Shown here: piece after piece, positions 53,823-62,328 of the stretch
How positions within the stretch are numbered: the first letter of the stretch is position 1
Layout: every line of letters starts with the position of its first letter
Assembly: GCF_013359595.1 (NCBI RefSeq)
Contig: NZ_JABFMP010000001.1
Coordinates: forward strand, 186,001-250,000
Reading direction: 5' to 3'
Origin: Pseudomonas sp. C1C7
GTDB taxonomy: Bacteria; Pseudomonadota; Gammaproteobacteria; Pseudomonadales; Pseudomonadaceae
Length of the DNA: 64,000 bases
Notes under the pieces: model-generated
What the model was told of the DNA's origin: nothing
Database searches by the model: none
The model's input: the letters and a program-made list of their open reading frames with translations, nothing else
Position numbers and translations under genes: made by a program

Positions 53823-56800
53823 ATGGATCAGTCGACTATGGGCGCTTTATGGCAAACCGATTCGAGTAAAACCGTGGTCCCGACTGAAGAAGTGGATGAG
53901 CAAGCGCCTCCCCCTGAAAAACCCCGTCGTTCCAAACACGGCTGGAAGGCTTTCTGGTTGCTGTTGCTGATTATTGCGATTGTCGTGGGGTTGGCGGCGC
54001 AAAAAGAGATGCGAACTTCCAGGTTTCAGGCCCGGGAGTTGAGCAAGTTCGCCAAGACCTTGAGTTATGAGCTCGAACCCGGTCCCAGCGATGCGGTTCG
54101 CTATCCGGGCGCCGGGCCGTTCGATCTGCGTCTGGGCTATAGCTCGATGGATGAATTCCTGCCGCGCCTGCTCAAGCGCGACTATGTGATTTCCGCCCAG
54201 ACCCGCTTTTCCCCGGCGTTGTTGAAGTACACCGACAAGGGGCTTTTCGTGCCCTATTCGGAAAAGATCCAGGCCGGTTTGTCGATCACCGATTGCCGCG
54301 CCGCGCCGCTGTACCAGTTCAATTACCCGCAACAGCTCTATTCCAGCTTCGATTCGATCCCGCCGGTGGTGGTCAACAGCCTGCTGTTCATCGAGAACCG
54401 CTTCCTGCTCGACCCGCGTCAGCCCCTGGCCAACCCGGCGGTGGACTGGCCACGGTTCGGCATGGCGGCCTATACCCAGATTGCGAAGATGCTGCACCTG
54501 CCCGGCCAGTCGGCGGGCGGCAGTACCCTGGCGACGCAACTGGAGAAATACCGGCACTCCCCCGACGGCTTGACCGTGTCGGGCGGGGAAAAGATTCGCC
54601 AGATGATCTCCGCCAGCGTGCGCGCCTATCAGGATGGCCCGGACACCCTCAAGGCCCGGCAGAATGTGGTGCGCGACTACCTCAACAGCGTGCCGCTGTC
54701 GGCCGTGCCCGGTCACGGTGAAGTGCATGGCATGGCCGAAGGTCTGCGGGTCTGGTACGGCGCCGATTTCAATGAGGCGAACAAGCGCCTGATGAGCGAC
54801 GCCACGGATCCCGAGACCCTCGCCGCAAAAGGCCTGGCCCTGCGCGAGATGCTGTCTTTGATGATCGCCCAGCGCCGCCCTTCCCACTACCTGACCAAGG
54901 GTCACGATGAGCTGGCCGACCTCACCGACAGCCACATTCGCCTGCTGGCGCAGAACGGTGTGATCGACAAGCCTTTCGCCGATGCCGCCCTGGCCAGCAA
55001 GGTCACCTATCGCGACTGGGCGACCCAACCGACCATTCAGCCGATCGAAACCAACAAGGGCATCAGCGTGGCCCGCAGCCGCCTGGCCGGGTTGCTCAAT
55101 CGTCCGCTGTACGACCTCGACCGCCTCGATCTCTCCGCCACCAGTACCCTGCAAGGCGAGCTGCAAGCCCAGGCGACGGAGTACCTGAAAAAACTCGCCG
55201 ACCCTGCCTTCGCCACGCAAATCGGCCTGATGGGCGAACGCCTGCTGACCCCCACCAGCACCACCCAGGTGCGTTACAGCTTCACCCTGTTCGAGCTGAC
55301 CCCTGACGGTTCGCGGGTGCGGGTACAGACCGACAGCACCGACCAGCCATTCGACATCAACGAAGGCAGCAAGCTGGAACTGGGCTCCACCGCGAAAATG
55401 CGCGTGCTGACCACTTACCTGCAAATCATCTCAGAGCTGCACGACAAATATGCCGGCATGAGCGTGCCGGACCTGAAGAAAGTCGAAGTGCCGGATCAGG
55501 ATCGCCTGAGTCGCTGGGTGGTCGATTACATGATCGAGAACAAGGACCGTAATCTGCCGGCCCTGCTCAGCGCCGCGCTGGACCGCAAATACTCGGCAAG
55601 CCCGGGCGAGGCGTTTTTCACCGGTGGCGGGCTGCACACGTTTCATAACTTCCGCAAGGAAGACAACGGCCGCCTGCCGACCCTGCGCGATTCGATCCGC
55701 GAATCGATCAACCTGCCGTTCATTCGCCTGATGCGCGACATTGTGCGTTACACCATCTATTCCGGCCCCAACAGCAGCGCGGAACTGCTCAAGGACGACC
55801 GCGATCCGCGGCGTCAGGAATACCTGGCCTCGTTCGCCGACCGCGAGGGAACCTCGTTCCTGCTCAAGTTCTGGAAGAAGTACCGCAACAAGGACACCCA
55901 GGAACGCCTGGAAACCTTCCTCGACGGCATGCGCCCGACCCCGATCCGCATGGCCGCCGTGCACCGTTATCTGCTGCCCCGCGCCAGCCAGGAGAGTTTC
56001 AACGCGTTCGTGCGCTCGCACCTCGCGGAGGCCAAGCTCACCGAGAAACTCACCGATGATCGCCTGCTGCAGCTCTACGAGTCCTACGGTCCCGGGAAGT
56101 ACGACCTGCCGGACCAGGGCTTCATCGCCAAGGTCCACCCGCTGGACCTGTGGATGATGGGCTACCTGCTCAACCACCCGGACGCCACCTTCAAGGACGT
56201 CGTCAAAGCCAGCCAGTTCGAGCGCCAGGAAGTCTACAGCTGGCTGTTCAAGAGCCGGCACAAGGGCGCGCGGGACAACCGGATCCGCACCATGCTGGAG
56301 ATCGAGGCGTTCCTCGACATTCACCAGCGCTGGCAGAAAGTCGGCTACCCGTTCGACCATCTGGTGCCGTCGCTGGCCACCGCCATCGGCAGCTCGGGCG
56401 ACCGCCCCGCCGCGCTCGCCGAGCTGATCGGCACGATTCTCAACGACGGCGTGCGGATGCCGACGCTGAGGATCGACAGCCTGCACTTCGCAGCCAACAC
56501 GCCTTACGAGACCAAGCTGATCAACGATCCCGACGTCGGCAAACGGGTAATGCCGTCCGAAGTCGCTACGGCCATGCGCGAAGCCCTGTCGCAAGTGGTG
56601 GATGCCGGTACGGCCCGTCGTGTTTCCGGCAGTTTCACCACACCGGACGGCAAACCCCTGGCAATGGGTGGCAAGACCGGTACCGGTGATAACCGCATCG
56701 AGGCGATCGGCTCGGGGGGACGGATCCTCAGTTCGAAGTCGCTCAACCGCACCGCGACCTTCGTGTTCTACATCGGCGATCACCATTTCGGCACGCTGAC

Positions 56801-56951
56801 CGCGTTTGTACCGGGCCGTTCGGCGGAGAACTTCACCTTCACCTCAGCGTTGCCGGTGCAGGTGCTCAAGGGCATGGCGCCGATTCTCACGCCTTACCTG
56901 CAACCGGGCAACAACACCGAATGCCTGCCGGTTGAAGTGGCGCGCCGCTGA
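53823..56951 (+). CDS. Large bifunctional penicillin-binding protein (transglycosylase/transpeptidase)
   Basis: A 1042-residue inner-membrane enzyme for peptidoglycan synthesis. A cytoplasmic proline-rich tail (PTEEVDEQAPPPEKPRRSKH) is followed by one membrane helix (about 43-60, AFWLLLLIIAIVVGLAA). The transglycosylase half has E191 in LLFIENRFLL and GGSTLATQLEKYRHSP. The transpeptidase half has S522-K525 in LGSTAKM, S628-N630 in RESINLPF and K951 in GGKTGTGDN. It is longer than PBP1a/1b and differs in several spacers, so it is an accessory class A enzyme rather than a main one. ATG 53838 (MGALWQTD) is an alternative start; neither has a strong ribosome site. Confidence 0.87.
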   Translation: MDQSTMGALWQTDSSKTVVPTEEVDEQAPPPEKPRRSKHGWKAFWLLLLIIAIVVGLAAQKEMRTSRFQARELSKFAKTLSYELEPGPSDAVRYPGAGPFDLRLGYSSMDEFLPRLLKRDYVISAQTRFSPALLKYTDKGLFVPYSEKIQAGLSITDCRAAPLYQFNYPQQLYSSFDSIPPVVVNSLLFIENRFLLDPRQPLANPAVDWPRFGMAAYTQIAKMLHLPGQSAGGSTLATQLEKYRHSPDGLTVSGGEKIRQMISASVRAYQDGPDTLKARQNVVRDYLNSVPLSAVPGHGEVHGMAEGLRVWYGADFNEANKRLMSDATDPETLAAKGLALREMLSLMIAQRRPSHYLTKGHDELADLTDSHIRLLAQNGVIDKPFADAALASKVTYRDWATQPTIQPIETNKGISVARSRLAGLLNRPLYDLDRLDLSATSTLQGELQAQATEYLKKLADPAFATQIGLMGERLLTPTSTTQVRYSFTLFELTPDGSRVRVQTDSTDQPFDINEGSKLELGSTAKMRVLTTYLQIISELHDKYAGMSVPDLKKVEVPDQDRLSRWVVDYMIENKDRNLPALLSAALDRKYSASPGEAFFTGGGLHTFHNFRKEDNGRLPTLRDSIRESINLPFIRLMRDIVRYTIYSGPNSSAELLKDDRDPRRQEYLASFADREGTSFLLKFWKKYRNKDTQERLETFLDGMRPTPIRMAAVHRYLLPRASQESFNAFVRSHLAEAKLTEKLTDDRLLQLYESYGPGKYDLPDQGFIAKVHPLDLWMMGYLLNHPDATFKDVVKASQFERQEVYSWLFKSRHKGARDNRIRTMLEIEAFLDIHQRWQKVGYPFDHLVPSLATAIGSSGDRPAALAELIGTILNDGVRMPTLRIDSLHFAANTPYETKLINDPDVGKRVMPSEVATAMREALSQVVDAGTARRVSGSFTTPDGKPLAMGGKTGTGDNRIEAIGSGGRILSSKSLNRTATFVFYIGDHHFGTLTAFVPGRSAENFTFTSALPVQVLKGMAPILTPYLQPGNNTECLPVEVARR

Positions 56952-57085
56952 CATCTGTGGACCGGCTGCCCGCGGCCGGTCTATCTCTTCTTCATCCCAT
57001 CCTCTGATCATCGACAGATCGACGCGGACAGGCTCCGCTCGTCGGCCGATGCAAGTCATTCTCAACAAAAGCCTTGCTCATTCCA

Positions 57086-57099
57086 TAAGATATATCTTA
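57086..57099. promoter_or_regulatory. Perfect 14-bp palindrome, candidate PadR operator
   Basis: TAAGATATATCTTA is a perfect palindrome lying 34 bp before the PadR start codon. A related half-site (TGTATCTA) follows. Its position suits autoregulation and repression of the downstream ferric-reductase gene. Confidence 0.55.
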
Positions 57100-57132
57100 A
57101 GTTGTATCTAAACATGGAGAGAGTAAGTGCCA

Positions 57133-57690
57133 ATGAGAGACCATCATTCCCCCCACCGCGAGCATGGCGGCGGCTTCGACAAACGCCCGGTCCGCGAACG
57201 CGGCGGCCGCGGCCCCCGGGTGTTCGCCCCCGGTGACCTGAAATTGCTGCTGCTGGCGTTGATCGCCGAGCAGCCCTGCCACGGCTATGACCTGATCCGC
57301 CAGATCGAAGACATGTTCGACGGCGCCTACAGCCCCAGCCCCGGGGTGATCTACCCGACCCTGACGTTCCTGGAGGAAAGCGACCTGATCCAGGGCGACG
57401 CCGATGCCGGCAAAAAACGCTACAGCGTGACCGAGGTCGGTCGTCTGTCTTTAAGCGAGCAGGCGATTGCGCTGGACGGCGTGCGCATGCGCATCGAGGT
57501 CAGCAAGCGTTCGCTGCGCGGCCATGACCGGCCGCCGGAAATCCACGAGGCGGTGCACAACCTGCGCCACGCCCTGCAAATGCACCACGGTCGCTGGAGC
57601 CCGGAAGAAATCCTGAGGGTGCGCGACCTGCTCAACAACACGGCCAAAGCCATTGTCGACGGCCCTGCCGTTTCGGAGAAAACCGAATGA
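57133..57690 (+). CDS. yqjI: PadR family metal-responsive regulator (YqjI-like)
   Basis: A 185-residue PadR regulator. The N-terminus is rich in histidine (MRDHHSPHREHGGG), as in E. coli YqjI, where it senses nickel. The winged HTH follows (LKLLLLALIAEQPCHGYDLI, then GVIYPTLTFLEESDLI). The C-terminal helices end near VDGPAVSEKTE. It overlaps the siderophore-interacting reductase gene by 4 bp, the same partnership as E. coli yqjI/yqjH (there divergent). A GTG at 57127 is an alternative start. Metal identity is inferred. Confidence 0.88.
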   Translation: MRDHHSPHREHGGGFDKRPVRERGGRGPRVFAPGDLKLLLLALIAEQPCHGYDLIRQIEDMFDGAYSPSPGVIYPTLTFLEESDLIQGDADAGKKRYSVTEVGRLSLSEQAIALDGVRMRIEVSKRSLRGHDRPPEIHEAVHNLRHALQMHHGRWSPEEILRVRDLLNNTAKAIVDGPAVSEKTE

Positions 57691-58469
57691 CTGAAGTGAT
57701 CGAACAATCCATCCACCGTGTCATGCACGAGATCAAACGCCGTCGCCTGGAAGTCCTGCGGGTGGTCGACCTGACGCCGCGCATGCGCCGCATCACCCTG
57801 GGCGGGCCCGAGCTGGCCGGCTTCGTCAGCCTGGGCACGGACGACCACGTCAAGCTGCTGTTCCCGCAGAACGCGGCCGAGCAGGCGGCACTGGAGACCA
57901 TGGTGCTGGGCGGCAAGAACGAAGGACCGCTGCCGGCGATGCGCGACTACACGCCCCGTCGTTATGACCTGAACACGATGGAGCTGGACATCGATTTCGT
58001 CCTGCACGGCGACGGCCCTGCTTCCACCTGGGCCGAACAGGCCGAACCGGGCCAGTTCCTGCACATCGGCGGGCCACGGGGCTCGATGATCGTGCCGGAC
58101 ATGTTCGACAGTTATCTGCTGATCGGCGACGAAACCGCCCTGCCCGCCATCGCCCGACGCCTGGAAGGCCTGGCGGCCAACCGGCGGGCGCTGGTGATCG
58201 TCGAGGTGGAGAACGGCAAGGAGCAGCAAGAGCTGCAAAGCACGGCGCAGGTCAATGTGATCTGGGTGCTGCGCGAGGGTGGCAAGGACCACCTGCTGAC
58301 TACGGTGCGACAGATCCAGGTGCCGGGTGGCAGCCTGTATGCCTGGGTCGCGACCGAGACCAAGACCTCACGGCAAATCCGCCGGGTGCTGCTCGATGAG
58401 CATGGGCTGGATGAGCAGTTTGTGAAGGCGGTGGGGTATTGGCGGCTGGATGACAGCGAAGAGGAGTAA
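57687..58469 (+). CDS. yqjH: Siderophore-interacting FAD reductase (YqjH/ViuB-like)
   Basis: A 260-residue NADPH-dependent ferric reductase that releases iron from siderophores in the cytoplasm. The FAD-binding half has RRITLGGPELAGFVSLGTDD and MRDYTPRRYDLNTMELDIDF (RxYTxR). The NADPH-binding half has LLIGDETALPAIARRLEGL. The tail YWRLDDSEEE is typical. It is coupled to the PadR gene, which probably represses it. Confidence 0.93.
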   Translation: MTEVIEQSIHRVMHEIKRRRLEVLRVVDLTPRMRRITLGGPELAGFVSLGTDDHVKLLFPQNAAEQAALETMVLGGKNEGPLPAMRDYTPRRYDLNTMELDIDFVLHGDGPASTWAEQAEPGQFLHIGGPRGSMIVPDMFDSYLLIGDETALPAIARRLEGLAANRRALVIVEVENGKEQQELQSTAQVNVIWVLREGGKDHLLTTVRQIQVPGGSLYAWVATETKTSRQIRRVLLDEHGLDEQFVKAVGYWRLDDSEEE

Positions 58470-58474
58470 ACAGT

Positions 58475-58565
58475 AAAAGATCGCAGCCTCGTTTCACTCG
58501 ACAGCTCCTACACGGAACGCATTCCCCTGCAGGAGCTGTCGAGTGGAACGAGGCTGCGATCTTTT
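58475..58565. repeat. Paired inverted repeat, variant of the GATCGCAGCC family
   Basis: AAAAGATCGCAGCCTCGTTT at the left and AACGAGGCTGCGATCTTTTT at the right are exact reverse complements over about 36 nt. The core differs from the other copies (CGTTTCACTCGACAG instead of TTCGGCAG), and both arms carry the matching change. It serves as a terminator for two convergent genes. Confidence 0.8.
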
Positions 58566-58569
58566 TGGG

Positions 58570-59205
58570 TCAACGACGCCACCGATCCAACCCGATCATC
58601 ACCAGCGAAATCCCCACAAACCCCGCCAGCAATCCCCCGGCATTGATGAACACCTGTGGATAACCCAGCTTCCCCACATCAATGAACGGATACGGATACG
58701 TCGCCAGCAGATGCCCGCGCAGCAAGGCATAGGCGAAATACGCCAATGGGTAGATCACCCACAGCGCGATATGCCCCAGCCGCAAGGTGCCCTTGGGCAC
58801 GCAGCACCACCAATAGATCAGAAACAGCAGCGGCATCACGTCATGCAGCAACTCGTCCGCCAACCATTGCCAGCCTTCGGGGTGCCACAGATGGCGCAAC
58901 AACAGGCTGTACGCCAGGGCCACCACAGCAATGCTCACCGCAATCCCGCTGCTCACCCACGGCTGCAGAAACCAACGACGCGCGGCGGATTCGCGGGACG
59001 TCAGTTCACAGGTCAGCACGGTGGCCACCAGGGTGTTGCTGAGTACGGTGAAAAAGCTGAAGAAGCTCACCAGCCCCGCCAGCAGGCTGGCGGCCATGGT
59101 CCAGCGTGAATAGAAGATCAGGTACAGCTGGATACTCAAACCGACCCAGCCAAGGACAGCCGCAACGGCCACAAAACGCCGCCGCATGACTGACGGTATG
59201 GCCAT
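58570..59205 (-). CDS. Pr6Pr family membrane protein
   Basis: A 211-residue membrane protein with six predicted helices (VAVAAVLGWVGLSIQLYLIF, LVSFFSFFTVLSNTLVATVL and others), of the Pr6Pr family found in Pseudomonas. It carries HPEGWQWLADELLHDVMPLL, a conserved family segment with histidine and acidic residues. Function is unknown. The start is the ATG at 59205; its gap to the VF530-like gene is 2 bp, so they are cotranscribed. Confidence 0.8.
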   Translation of the reverse strand: MAIPSVMRRRFVAVAAVLGWVGLSIQLYLIFYSRWTMAASLLAGLVSFFSFFTVLSNTLVATVLTCELTSRESAARRWFLQPWVSSGIAVSIAVVALAYSLLLRHLWHPEGWQWLADELLHDVMPLLFLIYWWCCVPKGTLRLGHIALWVIYPLAYFAYALLRGHLLATYPYPFIDVGKLGYPQVFINAGGLLAGFVGISLVMIGLDRWRR

Positions 59206-59207
59206 GT

Positions 59208-59438
59208 TCAGAGCGGGCGCTTGGTGCGCATCAACTTGACGTACAAGCGTTCGACCTTCTCCCGCGCCCATGGGGTTTTGCGCAGGAAGGTCAGGCTCGA
59301 CTTGATGCTCGGATCGCTCTTGAAGCAGCGGATATCGATGCGCTCGGCCAGCCCCGACCATTCGTAGTGTTCAACCAGCGCGTTGAGAATTTGCTCCAGC
59401 GTCACGCCGTGCAGCGGGTTGTTGTTCTGTTCGGTCAT
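59208..59438 (-). CDS. VF530 family small DNA-binding protein
   Basis: A 76-residue protein of the VF530/DUF2132 family. The family core is [20 protein letters not shown], then [20 protein letters not shown] and [12 protein letters not shown]. Structures in the family show a double-stranded DNA-binding fold, but a cellular role is not established. First gene of a two-gene unit with the Pr6Pr gene. Confidence 0.88.
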   Translation of the reverse strand: MTEQNNNPLHGVTLEQILNALVEHYEWSGLAERIDIRCFKSDPSIKSSLTFLRKTPWAREKVERLYVKLMRTKRPL

Positions 59439-59672
59439 GCCGGGCCTTCAAGCAGGGAAAGAATGGGAAGCCGCGCACCTTAGCCGAGGGTTTCGATTGG
59501 GGGAAGCGCTCTGAGTAAATGTAGCCGCAACCCCCGCTCCCACAACAACACAAACCCCTTCGGCAGCTCCTGCACAAGATTGGTGAGACGACGAGGGGAA
59601 CCATGGCCGCGCAGCACCGTCATCTACTGTGAACCGTTCAGGACAACGCGCAATATCAAGGAGAACTTCACC

Positions 59673-62075
59673 ATGAACGCTGAAGGTGCTTTGACTCGAA
59701 ACCGTCTGCTGCCGAGCCTGTTGGGCATTGTGCTGGTGCTGATGGGCCTGGTCATGCTGGTCCTCGGGATTCGTCTGAGCCTGCTCGGCGGCTCGTGGTA
59801 TTACCTGCTGGCCGGGATCGGCCTGGCGCTCAGCGGCGTGCTGTTGATCACCGCCCGACGCGCCGCCCTGGGCCTCTACGCGCTGGTGCTGTTCGCCAGC
59901 ACGGTCTGGGCGCTGTGGGAGGTGGGCCTGGACTGGTGGCAACTGGTGCCGCGTCTGGCGCTGCTGTTCGCCCTGGGCATCGTGATGTTGCTGCCGTGGT
60001 TCCGCCGCCCGCTTGAGGGTCCGGCATCCATGGGCACCGGCGCGCTGAGCGTGGCGGTGGTGCTCGCCGGCGTTACGGCACTGGCCAGCCAGTTCACCAA
60101 CCCCGGCGAAATCAAGGGCCAACTGGACCGCGACAGCGTGCCGGGCATGACCAACACCGCGCCGCCCATGGCCGACGGTGACTGGAATTCCTACGGCCGC
60201 AGCGCCCACGGCGACCGCTACTCGCCTCTGGCGCAGATCACTCCGCAGAACGCGCACAAACTGGTGCCGGCCTGGACCTATCGCACCGGCGACATTCCAG
60301 GCCCCAACGACCCTGGAGAAACCACCGCCGAAAACACCCCGCTGAAGGTCAACGGCATGCTTTACGTCTGCACGCCCCACAGCCAGGTGATTGCCCTGGA
60401 TCCGGACACCGGCAAGGAAATCTGGCGTTTCGATCCCAAGCTGTCCACGCAGAAAGCCGCTAACTTCAAGGGCTGGGCGCATATGACCTGCCGTGGCGTG
60501 AGCTATCACGATGACGCGGTGTACGCCTCCCAACAGAGCCCCACCGGCAGCGCCAACCCGCCGGTAGAAAACAACTGCCCGCGGCGGATCTTCCTGCCGA
60601 CCGCCGATACCCGCCTGATCGCCCTCAACGCCGACACCGGCAAGATGTGCGAAGACTTCGGCGACCAGGGCCAGGTCGACCTGAGCGCCAACATCGGCGG
60701 CTTCACCCCCGGCGGCTACTACTCCACCTCGCCACCGGCGGTCACCCGGGACCTGGTGGTCATCGGCGGTCACGTCACCGACAACGGCTCCACCGACGAA
60801 CCCAGCGGCGTGATCCGCGCCTACGACGTGCACAGCGGCAAGCTGGTATGGAACTGGGACAGCGGCAAACCCGAAGACACGACGCCGATCACCGCGGGCG
60901 AGACCTACACCCGCAACTCGCCGAACATGTGGTCGATGTTCGCCGTCGATGAAAAGCTCGGCATGCTCTACCTGCCAATGGGCAACCAGACGCCGGACCA
61001 GTTCGGTGGCGCTCGTACTCCTGAATCGGAACTGCACGCCGCCGGCCTGACCGCCCTGGACATCGCCACCGGCCAGGTGCGCTGGCACTTCCAGTTCACC
61101 CACCATGACCTGTGGGACATGGACGTCGGCGGCCAGCCCTCCCTGATGGACCTGAAAACCGCCGACGGCGTGAAACCGGCGGTACTGGCCTCGACCAAGC
61201 AAGGCAGCATCTACGTGCTGGACCGCAGCACCGGCCAGGCCATCGTGCCGATCAATGAAATTGCGGTGCCGCAAGGCGCGGTGGAAGGCGACCGCACCTC
61301 GCCGACCCAACCGAAATCCGACCTCAACCTGATGCCGCCACCGCTGCGCGAGCGTGATATGTGGGGCGTGACGCCGTTCGATCAATTGCTGTGCCGGATC
61401 GACTTCAAATCCATGCGCTACGATGGCCCGTTCACCCCGCCTTCGCTGCAGGGTTCGATCGTCTATCCGGGCAACTTCGGGGTGTTCGACTGGGGCGGTA
61501 TTGCGGTCGACCCGGTGCGCCAGATCGCCTTCGTCAACCCGAGCTACATGGCGTTCAAATCGAAGATGATCCCGGCTGCCGACATCGCCGCCCAGGGCCC
61601 GCGCAAAAGCGAAACCGAGGGTGTGCAAGCGAACAAGGGCGCGCCGTACGGCGTGGTCCTCGAAGCGCTGCTGTCGCCGATGGGCCTGCCGTGCCAGGCG
61701 CCGGCCTGGGGCTACGTGGCCGCGATCGACCTGACCACGCAAAAAACCCTCTGGATGCACAAGAACGGCACCGTACGCGACAGCTCGCCGGTGCCGATCC
61801 CCTTGAGCATGGGCGTGCCCAGCCTGGGCGGCACCTTCACCACCGCCGGCGGCGTGGGTTTCCTCAGCGGCACGCTGGACCAGTACCTGCGCGCCTATGA
61901 CGTGAAAAATGGCAAACAGCTCTGGGAAGGCCGCCTGCCGGCCGGCGCGCAAACCACGCCGATGACCTACACCGGCAAGGATGGCAAGCAGTTCGTGCTG
62001 GTCGTCGCCGGTGGCCACGGCTCGCTGGGCACTCGACAGGGCGACTACGTGATGGCCTACAAATTGTCCGAATAA
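59673..62075 (+). CDS. gcd: Gcd, PQQ-dependent glucose dehydrogenase
   Basis: A membrane-bound quinoprotein that oxidises glucose to gluconolactone in the periplasm and passes electrons to ubiquinone. The N-terminal 150 residues hold five membrane helices (starting LLPSLLGIVLVLMGLVMLVL). The rest is an eight-bladed PQQ propeller (NSYGRSAHGDRYSPLAQITP, LYVCTPHSQVIALDPDTGKE, IWRFDPKLS, HHDLWDMDVGGQPSLMDLK). It has the usual length of about 800 residues. The start is the ATG at 59673 with AAGGAG upstream. In P. putida gcd also adjoins a second lon gene. Confidence 0.97.
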   Translation: MNAEGALTRNRLLPSLLGIVLVLMGLVMLVLGIRLSLLGGSWYYLLAGIGLALSGVLLITARRAALGLYALVLFASTVWALWEVGLDWWQLVPRLALLFALGIVMLLPWFRRPLEGPASMGTGALSVAVVLAGVTALASQFTNPGEIKGQLDRDSVPGMTNTAPPMADGDWNSYGRSAHGDRYSPLAQITPQNAHKLVPAWTYRTGDIPGPNDPGETTAENTPLKVNGMLYVCTPHSQVIALDPDTGKEIWRFDPKLSTQKAANFKGWAHMTCRGVSYHDDAVYASQQSPTGSANPPVENNCPRRIFLPTADTRLIALNADTGKMCEDFGDQGQVDLSANIGGFTPGGYYSTSPPAVTRDLVVIGGHVTDNGSTDEPSGVIRAYDVHSGKLVWNWDSGKPEDTTPITAGETYTRNSPNMWSMFAVDEKLGMLYLPMGNQTPDQFGGARTPESELHAAGLTALDIATGQVRWHFQFTHHDLWDMDVGGQPSLMDLKTADGVKPAVLASTKQGSIYVLDRSTGQAIVPINEIAVPQGAVEGDRTSPTQPKSDLNLMPPPLRERDMWGVTPFDQLLCRIDFKSMRYDGPFTPPSLQGSIVYPGNFGVFDWGGIAVDPVRQIAFVNPSYMAFKSKMIPAADIAAQGPRKSETEGVQANKGAPYGVVLEALLSPMGLPCQAPAWGYVAAIDLTTQKTLWMHKNGTVRDSSPVPIPLSMGVPSLGGTFTTAGGVGFLSGTLDQYLRAYDVKNGKQLWEGRLPAGAQTTPMTYTGKDGKQFVLVVAGGHGSLGTRQGDYVMAYKLSE

Positions 62076-62092
62076 CCCACCGCCCCTCCCCG

Positions 62093-62177
62093 TGTTGGAG
62101 CTGCCGAAGGCTGCGATCCTTTGATTCTGTTGTTAAAACCAGGATCAAAGGATCGCAGCCTTCGGCAGCGCCTACAA
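62093..62177. repeat. Paired inverted repeat of the GATCGCAGCCTTCGGCAG family
   Basis: CGTGTTGGAGCTGCCGAAGG...GATCCTTTGAT faces ATCAAAGGATCGCAGCC...TTCGGCAGCGCC. It lies after gcd and is likely to be its terminator. Confidence 0.75.
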
Positions 62178-62328
62178 AAGGCATCAACGGTGCGGCGAAC
62201 GCCCAGTATCCAGCTAACCTGAATTGCTGCTGAACACACCGTCGAATGATCCATTAACCCCCAGGCATCATTGAAACCACCGCCGACCTGCCCCATCTAA
62301 GACCCATACCCATTGCGCAGGTGCCCAA

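Noticed and set aside
59448..62018. 856-codon minus-strand frame opposite gcd
   Set aside because: Antisense shadow of gcd, with no recognisable domain; the plus strand has the complete quinoprotein.
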